Assembly: GCA_013202295.1 (NCBI GenBank)
Contig: JABMRT010000074.1
Coordinates: 1-56,451, forward strand
Length of the DNA: 56,451 nt
Direction: 5' to 3'
DNA from: Candidatus Zhuqueibacterota bacterium
Lineage (GTDB): Bacteria > Zhuqueibacterota > QNDG01 > JABMRT01
The translations under genes and the position numbers were made by a program. Of the stretch, positions 46,111 through 54,196 are shown piece after piece (position 1 is the first letter of the stretch; each line of letters starts with the position of its first letter). The notes beneath the pieces were generated by a model. That model had not been told where the DNA came from. It did no database searches and saw nothing but the letters and a program-made list of their open reading frames with translations.

Positions 46111-47139
46111 ATGACCGAAAAACATTGGAATGATTTACTGCGAATACTCAAAGGCGAAGTATTGAATCCCTTGCCAGCTGGATTTATTATTGACTGTCCC
46201 TGGCTGCCGAATTGGGCGGGTATGACCATTCTGGATTATTTTACCAATGATGCGATGTGGCTGGATGCCAATTTTAAAGCGATCAATGCATTTCCTGATG
46301 TCATGTTCCTTCCCGGATTCTGGTCCGAGTACGGTATGTGCACCGAACCCTCGGCGTTTGGAGCGCGATCCAACTTTCCTCAAAATGAATTTCCACATGC
46401 GCACAAGGTACTTCACTCTGCGTCAGAAATTGAAGACCTGCCGATTCCCAATCCGGCAATAGATGGTTTGTTGCCATTCATTCTGAACCGATTGAAACTG
46501 GCTCAGCCCAAGATTGAGGATGCCGGGCATAAGATCCGTTTTGCTGTGGCGCGCGGTCCCTTGAATATTGCCAGTTACCTGATGGGATCCACGGAATTCT
46601 TGACTACAATGATGATGGAGCCGGATAAGGCTGAGTTGCTGATGCAGAAGATTACAAAGTTCCTCAAGGATTGGATTGCACTTCAGATGGAAACCTTTCC
46701 CTCCATCGACGGCATTCTCATGCTGGATGATATTATCGGATTTATCGGAGAAGATCAGTTTCAGCAATTTGGTCTTCCGTATTTCAAAGAACTTTACAGT
46801 CCGGATGTATCCGTCAAGTTCTTGCATAATGACGCACCCTGCGAAGTGTCTGCACCCTTTCTTCCGGAGATCGGTGTGAATCTGTTTAATATGGGATTTG
46901 ATCCCTCGCTGAATGATTTGAAGAAGGCCACACAGAACAAGGTCGTTATGTTGGGAAATATCCCACCAAGAGATGTGCTTGCCGCAGGCTCACCAGATGA
47001 TGTAAAAAAGGCCACTCAGGATCTACTTAATGGACTCGAAGACAAATCCAGGGTTCTGTTCTCATGCGGAGGCGGCATGCCGCCAAATGTATCCACGGAG
47101 AATCTGAAGGCCTTTGTAGAAACTGTCCAATCCAGTTGA
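46111..47139 (+). CDS. URO-D superfamily, MtaA/MtbA-like methyltransferase (not a typical HemE)
   Basis: A 342-aa cytoplasmic protein. The second half matches the URO-D fold of corrinoid:thiol methyltransferases: FLHNDAPCE (His239, Cys244), LFNMGFDPSLNDLKKATQNKVVMLGNIPP and LFSCGGGMPPNVSTENLKAF with Cys319. His and two Cys are the zinc ligands of the MtaA/MtbA group; the spacing of the first two (H-x4-C) differs from the usual HxC, so zinc binding is an inference. The front half has FLPGFWSEYGM and FAVARGPLNIASYLMGS. No corrinoid protein is nearby. Placed after GH115 and GH9, it might handle methyl groups from 4-O-methylglucuronate. Confidence 0.75.
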   Translation: MTEKHWNDLLRILKGEVLNPLPAGFIIDCPWLPNWAGMTILDYFTNDAMWLDANFKAINAFPDVMFLPGFWSEYGMCTEPSAFGARSNFPQNEFPHAHKVLHSASEIEDLPIPNPAIDGLLPFILNRLKLAQPKIEDAGHKIRFAVARGPLNIASYLMGSTEFLTTMMMEPDKAELLMQKITKFLKDWIALQMETFPSIDGILMLDDIIGFIGEDQFQQFGLPYFKELYSPDVSVKFLHNDAPCEVSAPFLPEIGVNLFNMGFDPSLNDLKKATQNKVVMLGNIPPRDVLAAGSPDDVKKATQDLLNGLEDKSRVLFSCGGGMPPNVSTENLKAFVETVQSS

Positions 47140-47178
47140 TTGGCTGTTTATAATAGATCCATCCTAAAAGGAGGAAAT

Positions 47179-48321
47179 ATGAAATTGAAAAGCATGGTGC
47201 CATTCTTGCTCATATCCATATCAATATTCATGATTTGTTTGCAATGTCAGAAATCCAGTCTGGATATTCAACCCTTCGGGCAAGTGGATGGTAAGGATGT
47301 TTTTCTTTATACACTAGAGAATGACAATGGCATGCGACTGGAAGTCATAAATTACGGCGGCACGATTGTGCGATGGTTTGTTCCCGATCGTGATGGCAAT
47401 CTCGCAGATATCACGCTCGGTTTCAATACAGTGGAAGAGTATGTTGAAAAATCTCCATATTTTGGATGTTTGATCGGCCGGTTCGGCAATCGAATCGCGG
47501 AGGGTAAATTTTTCCTGAATGGCAAATCATACGAACTTCCAACCAACAACTTCCCGGCGGATATTCCCTGTCATCTGCACGGCGGTCCCAAAGGATTTCA
47601 CACCAAGGTTTGGGATGTTGAGTATATTCAGGATGAACCGGTTCAGGGACTGAAGTTTCATTACATTAGCGAGGATGGAGAAGCGGGATATCCGGGCACG
47701 CTGGACGTCACCGTAACGTACCGGCTGACCAATGAGAACAAGCTGATCATCGATTATAAAGCAACCACGGATCAGCCTACACCCATCAATCTGACGCAGC
47801 ATGCCTACTTTAATCTAAAGGGCGAGGGAGAAGGCGACATTCTGGATCATGTTCTGATGATTGACGCGGGACAAATCATTCCAGTAAATGAGGGACTGAT
47901 TCCCACGGGTGCATACCGTCCGGTGAAGAATACCCCCTTTGATTTCACGGAACCTCAAGCCATTGGCTCCCGGATTCATGTTGAAGATGAGCAATTGAAA
48001 TTCGGCGAAGGGTATGATCATAACTGGGTGCTGGAAAACCAGTCAGGAGAGTTGGCACTTGCAGCCACCTTGTATGAGCCAACCAGCGGACGTTTCATGG
48101 AGGTGTTGACTACTGAGCCGGGTTTGCAATTTTACAGCGGTAATTTTCTGGATGGTACTCTGGTTGGAAATAGCAATAAACCGTATCCTTTCCGCAGTGG
48201 TTTATGTCTTGAGAGTCAGCATTATCCCGATTCACCCAATCATCCCCATTTCCCAAGCACGATTCTGAATCCCGGCGAAGTCTATCAGACACGGACAGTT
48301 TATAAATTCTCCGTCAAATAA
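47179..48321 (+). CDS. galM: Aldose 1-epimerase (mutarotase), lipoprotein
   Basis: The start at 47179 follows AAGGAGG. A lipobox-like CLQC ends the signal (Cys about 22), so the enzyme is periplasmic or surface bound, as in many polysaccharide loci. GalM signatures: NYGGTIVRWFVPDRDG, FGNRIAEGKF, CHLHGGPKGFHTKVWD (His), PINLTQHAYFNLKG (catalytic His), FGEGYDHNW (Asp) and GLCLESQHYPDSPNHP (catalytic Glu). It interconverts alpha and beta anomers of galactose, glucose or xylose released by the glycosidases. A terminator closes the transcript. Confidence 0.92.
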   Translation: MKLKSMVPFLLISISIFMICLQCQKSSLDIQPFGQVDGKDVFLYTLENDNGMRLEVINYGGTIVRWFVPDRDGNLADITLGFNTVEEYVEKSPYFGCLIGRFGNRIAEGKFFLNGKSYELPTNNFPADIPCHLHGGPKGFHTKVWDVEYIQDEPVQGLKFHYISEDGEAGYPGTLDVTVTYRLTNENKLIIDYKATTDQPTPINLTQHAYFNLKGEGEGDILDHVLMIDAGQIIPVNEGLIPTGAYRPVKNTPFDFTEPQAIGSRIHVEDEQLKFGEGYDHNWVLENQSGELALAATLYEPTSGRFMEVLTTEPGLQFYSGNFLDGTLVGNSNKPYPFRSGLCLESQHYPDSPNHPHFPSTILNPGEVYQTRTVYKFSVK

Positions 48322-48345
48322 ATCTTGCAGTGTTACTGCATTTAG

Positions 48346-48373
48346 AAGGGTGGGAATGTCCCACCCTTTTTTA
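48346..48373 (+). terminator. Rho-independent terminator after the epimerase
   Basis: AAGGGTGGGA-ATG-TCCCACCCTT with a T-run: a 10-bp perfect stem. Confidence 0.93.
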
Positions 48374-48448
48374 TTCCCTTTATCCTAGTTTGTCAAAAGT
48401 TGTAATGTATAATTCTTTTCTTTGCGGTTCCACGAAAAATATGTTATG

Positions 48449-48479
48449 TTGGAATTGTCCGAAAAATTATCCTTATAAT
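48449..48479 (+). promoter_or_regulatory. Candidate promoter for the 48.5-kb gene
   Basis: A perfect -10 TATAAT (48474-48479) with a weak -35 TTGGAA at 48449 (19-bp spacer). It lies 30 bases before the start, directly after a terminator, so a promoter is expected here. Confidence 0.4.
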
Positions 48480-48510
48480 ATACTCGTTATCCTAGCTGGG
48501 GAGAAACCAA

Positions 48511-50385
48511 ATGTCGAAGTTTAAACAAACTTGGGTGCTGATTTTTGTCACTGTATTACTGATACATTCCTATTCAACTGCTACAGAACATTATCAGAAT
48601 TTTAAAGTGGCCGTTTATTCCCGCGCGCAGGAAACACAACAGATGGGTGATTTGACCTGGCTCGAACCGAGATGGGAGAAAATTACACAATTTCTGCCTG
48701 TGGATAAAATATATCTAGAAACGCATCGTGATGGAATCATCGTGGATGATGCAACATTGGAGACGGCCAAGAAATTCTTCCACGAGCGGGGTGTAAAAAC
48801 ATCCGGCGGTATTACATTGACTTTGAACGAGCGCAACCGTTTTCAAACATTTTGCTATTCCAATCCGGAACACCGCAAACAGGTGCAGGAATTGGCGGAG
48901 CATACGGCGCGCCATTTTGATGAACTCATCCTGGATGATTTTTATTTTACGAATTGCAAATGTGAGTTATGCATCAAGGCCAAGGGTGAGAAGAGTTGGT
49001 CCGATTACAGGGTGGCCCTGCTCACCGAAGCCGCACAATCCGTGATACTTGGACCAGCCAAGAAAGTGAATCAGAAAGTCAAGGTCGTCATCAAATACCC
49101 AAACTGGTATGAACATTTTCAAGGATGCGGCTTTGACCTGGAAGAGGAGCCCCCCATATTTGACGGTCTGTACACAGGCACAGAAACGCGCGATCCCTCA
49201 AGCAATCAGCATTTGCAGGCGTATCTGGGCTATCTGATTTTTCGTTATTTTGAAAATCTGAAGCCCGGTGGCAATTTGGGAGGCTGGGTTGATACATACG
49301 GTTAAAGCTCTTTGGATCGTTACGCAGAGCAGTTATGGTTGACGATGTTCGCAAAGGCTCCGGAGATTACATTGTTTGAGTTCGGTGCAATGCAACGACC
49401 CGTAAATTCGCGATTGCGGGGAGAATGGCAAGGGACCGGCACCAGTCTGGATTTCGATGCCCTGGTGAAACCTTATCTTACTGATGATGGATCACTTTCC
49501 CAAGAGGCGACTTATGCACTCGCTGCGGATCACGCCTTGAGAATCGCAGACAATGTAGTTGGAGAATTGGGTAATCCTGTCGGTGTAAAATCCTACAAGC
49601 CGTTTCATTCCACGGGCGAAGATTTTCTCCAAACCTATTTCGGCATGATCGGTATTCCGATGGATCTGGTGCCAGAATATCCGACTGATGAAAAGATGGT
49701 GGTGCTTACGGAATCCGCGAAATTCGATCCCCGTATCGTGGATAAAATAAAGCAGTCGCTCATGGATAGCAACAATGTGCTGATCACATCTGGACTGCTC
49801 CGTGCCATCCAGATTGATTTAAATGACATTGTCGAACTTCGCTATACAGACCGGAAGGCGATTGTCAAAGATTTCAAGGCAGGATGGGGCCCAGCGATTG
49901 AAGCCGATGCAGAGATGTTGATTCCGCAAATCGCTTACATAACGAATGACTCCTGGGAAGAAATTTCAGCCATGGATGAGACGAATGGCTGGCCGATTCT
50001 GCATTCGGCCCGGTATGCCAATGGTATCCTTTATGTTCTCACCATTCCTGAAAGTTTTACAGATCTATACAATTTTCCAGTGCCTGTCCTGAACAGAATC
50101 AGACAGACAGTTTCGTCGAATCTTCCGGTGTATATCGAGGGCCCGTCAAAGATCAGTCTGTTTCTTTACGACAACAACACCTTTATAGTGGAGTCGTTCC
50201 TTAATGAACCGGCCGATATTCGAATCATCGTCAGCAATGAGGTGGAATCACTTGATGATAAACTGGCCAATGAGATATTATCGGATGGAAAGGATATTCG
50301 CGGTTGGGGCAATGCATCCACAGGGAAGCAGGCGTTTGAAGCGTCAATCAAACCTCATTCATTCCGGGTGTTCAGAATGAAGTAA
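48511..50385 (+). pseudogene. Uncharacterised secreted protein split by an in-frame TAA stop
   Basis: Both halves share one frame; a single TAA at 49303-49305 interrupts WVDTYG*SSLDRYAEQLW. Read through, the product is about 624 aa with a signal peptide (cut near STATEH). The first half looks like a TIM-barrel: LPVDKIYLETHRDGIIVD, GGITLTLNE, LDDFYFTNCKCELC (a Cys cluster after the strand-end DD) and VVIKYPNWYEHFQG. The second half has an Asp/Glu-rich Rossmann-like part (MVVLTESAKFD, NVLITSGLLRAI) and a beta tail. It resembles putative glycoside hydrolase-like proteins of FCB and Planctomycetes, but no family or activity is recognised. A one-base change in the stop codon (for example TCA to TAA) would explain the break. 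Confidence 0.75.
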
Positions 50386-50416
50386 GGATTGATCATAAAT
50401 TTTTCTGGCAATAAAA

Positions 50417-50475
50417 TAAAAGGCAGATTCCAGACAAAGGGAAGGTAATGCAAAAATCCTGAAACCTGCCTTTTT
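50417..50475. terminator. Bidirectional terminator between converging genes
   Basis: AAAAGGCAG and CTGCCTTTTT flank a 40-base loop. A-run on one side and T-run on the other suit termination from both directions, matching the convergent genes on either side. Confidence 0.7.
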
Positions 50476-50482
50476 ATTGAAA

Positions 50483-51427
50483 TTATTTCTGCAAGATCAT
50501 CTTCAGTGTTTGCGTGTGTTTTCCTATCTGCATGTGGCAAAGATACACTCCATTCCCTGCCAATTCACCACTGCTATAGCGACCATCCCATTGGCTTGAA
50601 TGCATCCCGGCAGTCTGATGTTGGTTGATCAGGGTTGTTACCTGTTGTCCGGTCATGTTATAGATAGTGATGTTTACATCAGACTCAGTTTCCAAAGCGT
50701 ATTGAATCTCTGTTGATGGGTTGAAGGGATTCGGATAATTGTTCAGCAATTCGAAATCCTGTATGATCGCTTCTGGTTCTTCAGATACCGCTGATCCGCC
50801 ACCCACACCATCAAGAAAAAGCTCATCGATTACGACATCGTACTCAAACGCCTCACCGCCTGTCCAGACACCCACGTTGACGGAGAAATAAAAAGTCGCT
50901 TCTTCTCCTGCAGCCACACTATCAGGCATTGTAAATACAGACCCATTGCCCTTGCAATATGTATCCTGAAATGTACTGTCAATTCCCGGTCCACATCCAT
51001 CCCAGGTGTTGATTCCGAGCAGGGATGTGCCGCCGCCGTAATCCGCGCCTGCCGTATCCGGCGGCACTTCGGTGTGCAGCAGAATCTCGCACCAGAAATT
51101 GTAGAGATTGCCACCCACATCCCTGAATGCACCGCCCACATCATAGGTTTCGCCACCAATGAGTGTGACTTCCTGCCAGAAAAGAATGTTGTTTGACTGA
51201 TCGCCAAAGCACCAGACTTCAAGACAGCCTTCACTGCCCATTTTAGGTACTTCAGCGACCACATTGAATTCATATTCCGCCTCATCATCACTGTCCAGAT
51301 GAGAAATGTTCCAGGCAGATTCATCCTCCATATTGCTGCCGACCAGCAGATTTTCTGATTGTAAAACAGAAGTGAGTCCAATGATCAGACTCATGATCAT
51401 CCAAAGTGTAAAATGTTTTTTCGCCAT
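50483..51427 (-). CDS. Secreted carbohydrate-binding-like protein with T9SS sorting domain
   Basis: The only convincing protein gene on the minus strand. It has 314 aa: a Sec signal (to about LQSEN), a galactose-binding-like beta-sandwich (~25-215; LVGSNMEDESAWNIS at the front, VVIDELFLDG at the end, the usual shape of CBM4/9/22-type modules) and a T9SS tail (~225-314; FELLNNYPNPFNPSTEIQY, NGVYLCHMQIG, KMILQK). No catalytic domain is present, so it is probably a surface sugar-binding protein. Its own promoter-like sequence lies upstream at 51488-51515. Confidence 0.8.
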   Translation of the reverse strand: MAKKHFTLWMIMSLIIGLTSVLQSENLLVGSNMEDESAWNISHLDSDDEAEYEFNVVAEVPKMGSEGCLEVWCFGDQSNNILFWQEVTLIGGETYDVGGAFRDVGGNLYNFWCEILLHTEVPPDTAGADYGGGTSLLGINTWDGCGPGIDSTFQDTYCKGNGSVFTMPDSVAAGEEATFYFSVNVGVWTGGEAFEYDVVIDELFLDGVGGGSAVSEEPEAIIQDFELLNNYPNPFNPSTEIQYALETESDVNITIYNMTGQQVTTLINQHQTAGMHSSQWDGRYSSGELAGNGVYLCHMQIGKHTQTLKMILQK

Positions 51428-51487
51428 CGTACGGCCCTCCGATTTCTAATGGATTACTCAGTTGATTGCTATCTATAAAGAAAATAG

Positions 51488-51515
51488 AATATTCTGAGTA
51501 AGAAAATAAAGTCAA
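51488..51515 (-). promoter_or_regulatory. Candidate promoter for the minus-strand T9SS cargo gene
   Basis: On the minus strand: -35 TTGACT, a 16-bp spacer and -10 AATATT, about 60 bases before the start codon. Confidence 0.4.
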
Positions 51516-51656
51516 TTTTTAGGTAAATATGTTACATTATAAAATATGCATAGACTTGTAATTTTCAATAAATTGAATATTTATATTGCATCACAGGGAT
51601 AAATGTGTTTTTTTAGGGTACGCTCTTCTATTTCATTCCAACTGAGTGAGAGGATT

Positions 51657-51920
51657 ATGGACAGCATGGCAGAGAGACGGATTGGCATCATCAGCATCAT
51701 TGTTTACGAACCGGATACAGCATATCAAAAATTGAATGAAATCTTACATGAATACGGGACTTTGATTATTGGACGTCTGGGTGTGCCCTATCGTGAGCGG
51801 CAACTTTCAATTATCGCATTGATTGTGGATGGCACTACGGATGAAATAGGCGCGCTTACGGGCAAGCTCGGTCAACTGGAATCTGTGACTGTAAAATCGA
51901 GTTTTGCCAAACAAAACTAA
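51657..51920 (+). CDS. TM1266-like small ACT-type regulator (iron-only hydrogenase system family)
   Basis: The start at 51657 follows GAGAGG. The 87-aa protein reads RRIGIISIIVYEPD, LNEILHEYGTLIIGRLGVPYRERQLSIIALIVDGTTDEIGALTGKLGQL, which is the signature of the TM1266 family (ferredoxin-like/ACT fold, similar to the NikR C-terminal domain) described as putative regulators of the [FeFe]-hydrogenase system. No hydrogenase or maturase gene is in the window. A strong terminator follows, so it is transcribed alone. Confidence 0.85.
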   Translation: MDSMAERRIGIISIIVYEPDTAYQKLNEILHEYGTLIIGRLGVPYRERQLSIIALIVDGTTDEIGALTGKLGQLESVTVKSSFAKQN

Positions 51921-51973
51921 TTCGTTAGATATACAAAAGGCATGATCTTTTGTCTGTTAGTTTACAACTCCAT

Positions 51974-52008
51974 AAAAAAAAGGCCAGGTTATAAACCTGG
52001 CCTTTTTT
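51974..52008 (+). terminator. Rho-independent terminator
   Basis: AAAAAAGGCCAGGTT-ATA-AACCTGGCCTTTTTT: a long perfect stem. Flanking A- and T-runs allow function in both directions. Confidence 0.95.
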
Positions 52009-52022
52009 CATTGAAATACCCG

Positions 52023-52061
52023 TTGACTTATAATTTGTCAAACTGTATATTTGTCATACAG
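52023..52061 (+). promoter_or_regulatory. Strong promoter with overlapping inverted and direct repeats
   Basis: -35 TTGACT (52023-52028), a 17-bp spacer and -10 TATATT (52046-52051). An inverted repeat CTGTAT-ATTTGTC-ATACAG covers the -10 box (52043-52061), and ATTTGTCA occurs twice within it (52032 and 52049). This layout suits a regulated promoter; a GntR remnant lies just downstream. Confidence 0.6.
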
Positions 52062-52098
52062 AATATAAAATAATAAAAATTCAATCATTCAAATTGTC

Positions 52099-52307
52099 AT
52101 GGAGCCCATATACAAGCTCATGACCAAGTTTATTGAGCCTACGTTAGAATATTCGCCCGTGCAAAAACTGGCAAGCGAAAAACACGAAGCCATTCTGGAT
52201 TGTTTTATAAAAAGTATCGAAAACGTGCTTATGAGGTTATGAAACTCCATATGCAGGATGGTATTGAGCATGTGGATATGTTTTATAAAAAACATAGAGG
52301 GGACTAA
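52099..52307 (+). pseudogene. Remnant of a GntR/FadR-type regulator (FCD domain), frameshifted
   Basis: From the ATG: MEPIYKLMTKFIEPTLEYSP, then KLASEKHEAILDCF; after a one-base shift near 52207 the frame continues as YKKYRKRAYEVMKLHMQDGIEHVD and stops at 52305. EKHEAILD followed by A-x3-M-x2-HM is the end of FCD ligand-binding domains of the FadR subfamily. The DNA-binding domain is absent. It is about 70 residues of an expected ~230. The region 51921-52396 otherwise holds only a terminator and a promoter. Confidence 0.5.
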
Positions 52308-52396
52308 ATTATAACAATTCAACAGGGAAAGGAGGGGATTCGGCTCATTTGTTGGAATTTTTTATTGGCCAGAATATCAAAGAGAGGGATGAGAAA

Positions 52397-53983
52397 ATGA
52401 AAGTAAAATTATTTATTTTAAGTTTATGCGTGATATTCTTCGCATCAATCTTGCTTGGGCAACCCCAGTGGACGTTTAACGCAATGGATGAAGACCCGTT
52501 CTGGATGGGGCAGGTGGATAGATTGACGAATCCCATGACTGAAACCAATGTTTATGTCACCTATACAGAAATTTTCGCCATCGAAGGTGACGGGTCCATG
52601 CGGCTGGATTGGGGTGTGACCCACGATGGAAGTGGCGGCGGCAGTTCAGCCGTTACCCATATCAACCTTGATCCATTGGGGGATGTCTACGACTGGTCCG
52701 CGTATGATTCACTCGTTTTCTGGTATTATGTCGACACACCGTCCTCGATGCCGGGTGCTGTGGAATTTCGCGTCGCCCTGGCTGACTGGAGTGATCCGGC
52801 AGGCACCAATCTCGGCATCTACAGCGATATGGAGTATTGGTATTCGGTACATGATATCCTTGACACCGCGAGTGACTGGACCAAGGTTGCCCTGCCTCTG
52901 ACGGATGGATTTGAATTGACCGGCTGGAAGGGGATTACAGGTAATAACCAGCTTGATCTTGATGCGATTCGCGGCTATCAATTTGAGTTCTTTTTGAATT
53001 CCAGTGCAGGCGATGTGGCTCAGGGTTCGATCCTGCTGGATCATCTGATTCTTCTCTCTACCGCGGGAGATACGGCTGTTGTTCAGGATCTTGATGGAGA
53101 TCCCTACTGGGGCGGACAGGCGGATCAGTATGATGAGCCAGAGACCAATATTTATCTCAATTACGTTTCTGATCCGGTGTTTAACGGGGAAGCGGCAATG
53201 TGGCTGGATTGGGGAGCGCCCCATGATCAGAGCTGGGGCGGTGGATCCTACCTGGGTCATACACACTGGGATTCTCTCAATGCGTATGACTGGAGCGATT
53301 ACGATTCGATCGCGTTCTGGTATTATAATGATAACCCATCTTCCATTCCCGGAGCCGTTCATGTGCGTTTCAATCTTGGTGATGTGAGTGATACATCCTT
53401 TCATGTAACCAGTTATGGCGACATGGAGTACTGGTATTCATTCCATTATATTTTGGATGATGATCCCGGCTGGAACAAGGTCGCATTGCCTCTGGTAGAT
53501 ATACGGGATGATCCCAATGGCAATGGATTTGATCGCAATGGCTGGTATGGGATTGACGGTAATGATCAGCTTGACCTCGATGTCATCAAAGGATTCCAAT
53601 TCGAATTCTCAATCAGCGCATCTGAAGGCGACGTTGCATACGGTACAATTATTCTGGATGAACTGGTACTCTTTGCTGGAGACTATTCTAGTGTTGAGAG
53701 AATTCCCCTTCAAAATCCCAAGAGATTTCAGCTGTCGCAGAACTATCCCAATCCGTTTAATGCCAGAACCGCGATTGACTACTCACTCGCAAACACACAG
53801 GATGTGCTGCTGAAGCTTTTCGATGTTTCTGGTCGCGAAGTTCAAACCCTGGTGAACGGGCGCATGTCCGCTGGAAAACACACAGCGTATCTCGATGCCT
53901 TTGACTTTTCATCAGGTGTTTACGTTTATAAACTACTGATTGGTGACGACAGTCAGGTTCAACGGATGATTTTGATGAAATAG
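52397..53983 (+). CDS. T9SS cargo with two tandem carbohydrate-binding-like domains
   Basis: The start at 52397 follows GAGAGGGATGAG and gives a signal peptide (cut near LLGQP). Two homologous domains follow (~29-220 and ~231-428). Both contain a DxDPxW front, an LDWG segment, DWSxYDSxxFWYY, PSSxPGAV, DMEYWYS, WxKVALPL and a closing ILLDHL/ILDELVLF strand, as in CBM11-like jelly rolls. The last ~85 residues are the T9SS domain (RFQLSQNYPNPFNARTAI, SGVYVYKL, MILMK). No catalytic domain is present. It is probably a bivalent glucan- or xylan-binding surface protein; the repeat shows an internal duplication. Confidence 0.85.
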   Translation: MKVKLFILSLCVIFFASILLGQPQWTFNAMDEDPFWMGQVDRLTNPMTETNVYVTYTEIFAIEGDGSMRLDWGVTHDGSGGGSSAVTHINLDPLGDVYDWSAYDSLVFWYYVDTPSSMPGAVEFRVALADWSDPAGTNLGIYSDMEYWYSVHDILDTASDWTKVALPLTDGFELTGWKGITGNNQLDLDAIRGYQFEFFLNSSAGDVAQGSILLDHLILLSTAGDTAVVQDLDGDPYWGGQADQYDEPETNIYLNYVSDPVFNGEAAMWLDWGAPHDQSWGGGSYLGHTHWDSLNAYDWSDYDSIAFWYYNDNPSSIPGAVHVRFNLGDVSDTSFHVTSYGDMEYWYSFHYILDDDPGWNKVALPLVDIRDDPNGNGFDRNGWYGIDGNDQLDLDVIKGFQFEFSISASEGDVAYGTIILDELVLFAGDYSSVERIPLQNPKRFQLSQNYPNPFNARTAIDYSLANTQDVLLKLFDVSGREVQTLVNGRMSAGKHTAYLDAFDFSSGVYVYKLLIGDDSQVQRMILMK

Positions 53984-54017
53984 CTGCTTGCTTTACTCTT
54001 GTATTGGGTTACAATGA

Positions 54018-54060
54018 AAGAGCCCTCTTCCTAATCTGACATTGGGAAAGGGGGCTTTTT
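54018..54060 (+). terminator. Rho-independent terminator
   Basis: AAGAGCCCTCTTCC and GGGAAAGGGGGCTTTTT form an imperfect stem with a T-run after the CBM-like gene. Confidence 0.75.
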
Positions 54061-54196
54061 CATATGTACTATCGCTGCAAAAACTTCATGTTGAAAAAAC
54101 CCCATAATTGTTGTACAATAATACGAAGAGAATGTAAGGTGACTCTGACCGAATTCTTATGATTCACTGTTGTTAAAGTCCATCGATGGAGGCTGT

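Noticed and set aside
46111-47139. Uroporphyrinogen decarboxylase HemE
   Set aside because: C-terminal Cys/His pattern matches methyltransferase-type URO-D proteins and there is no heme gene nearby.
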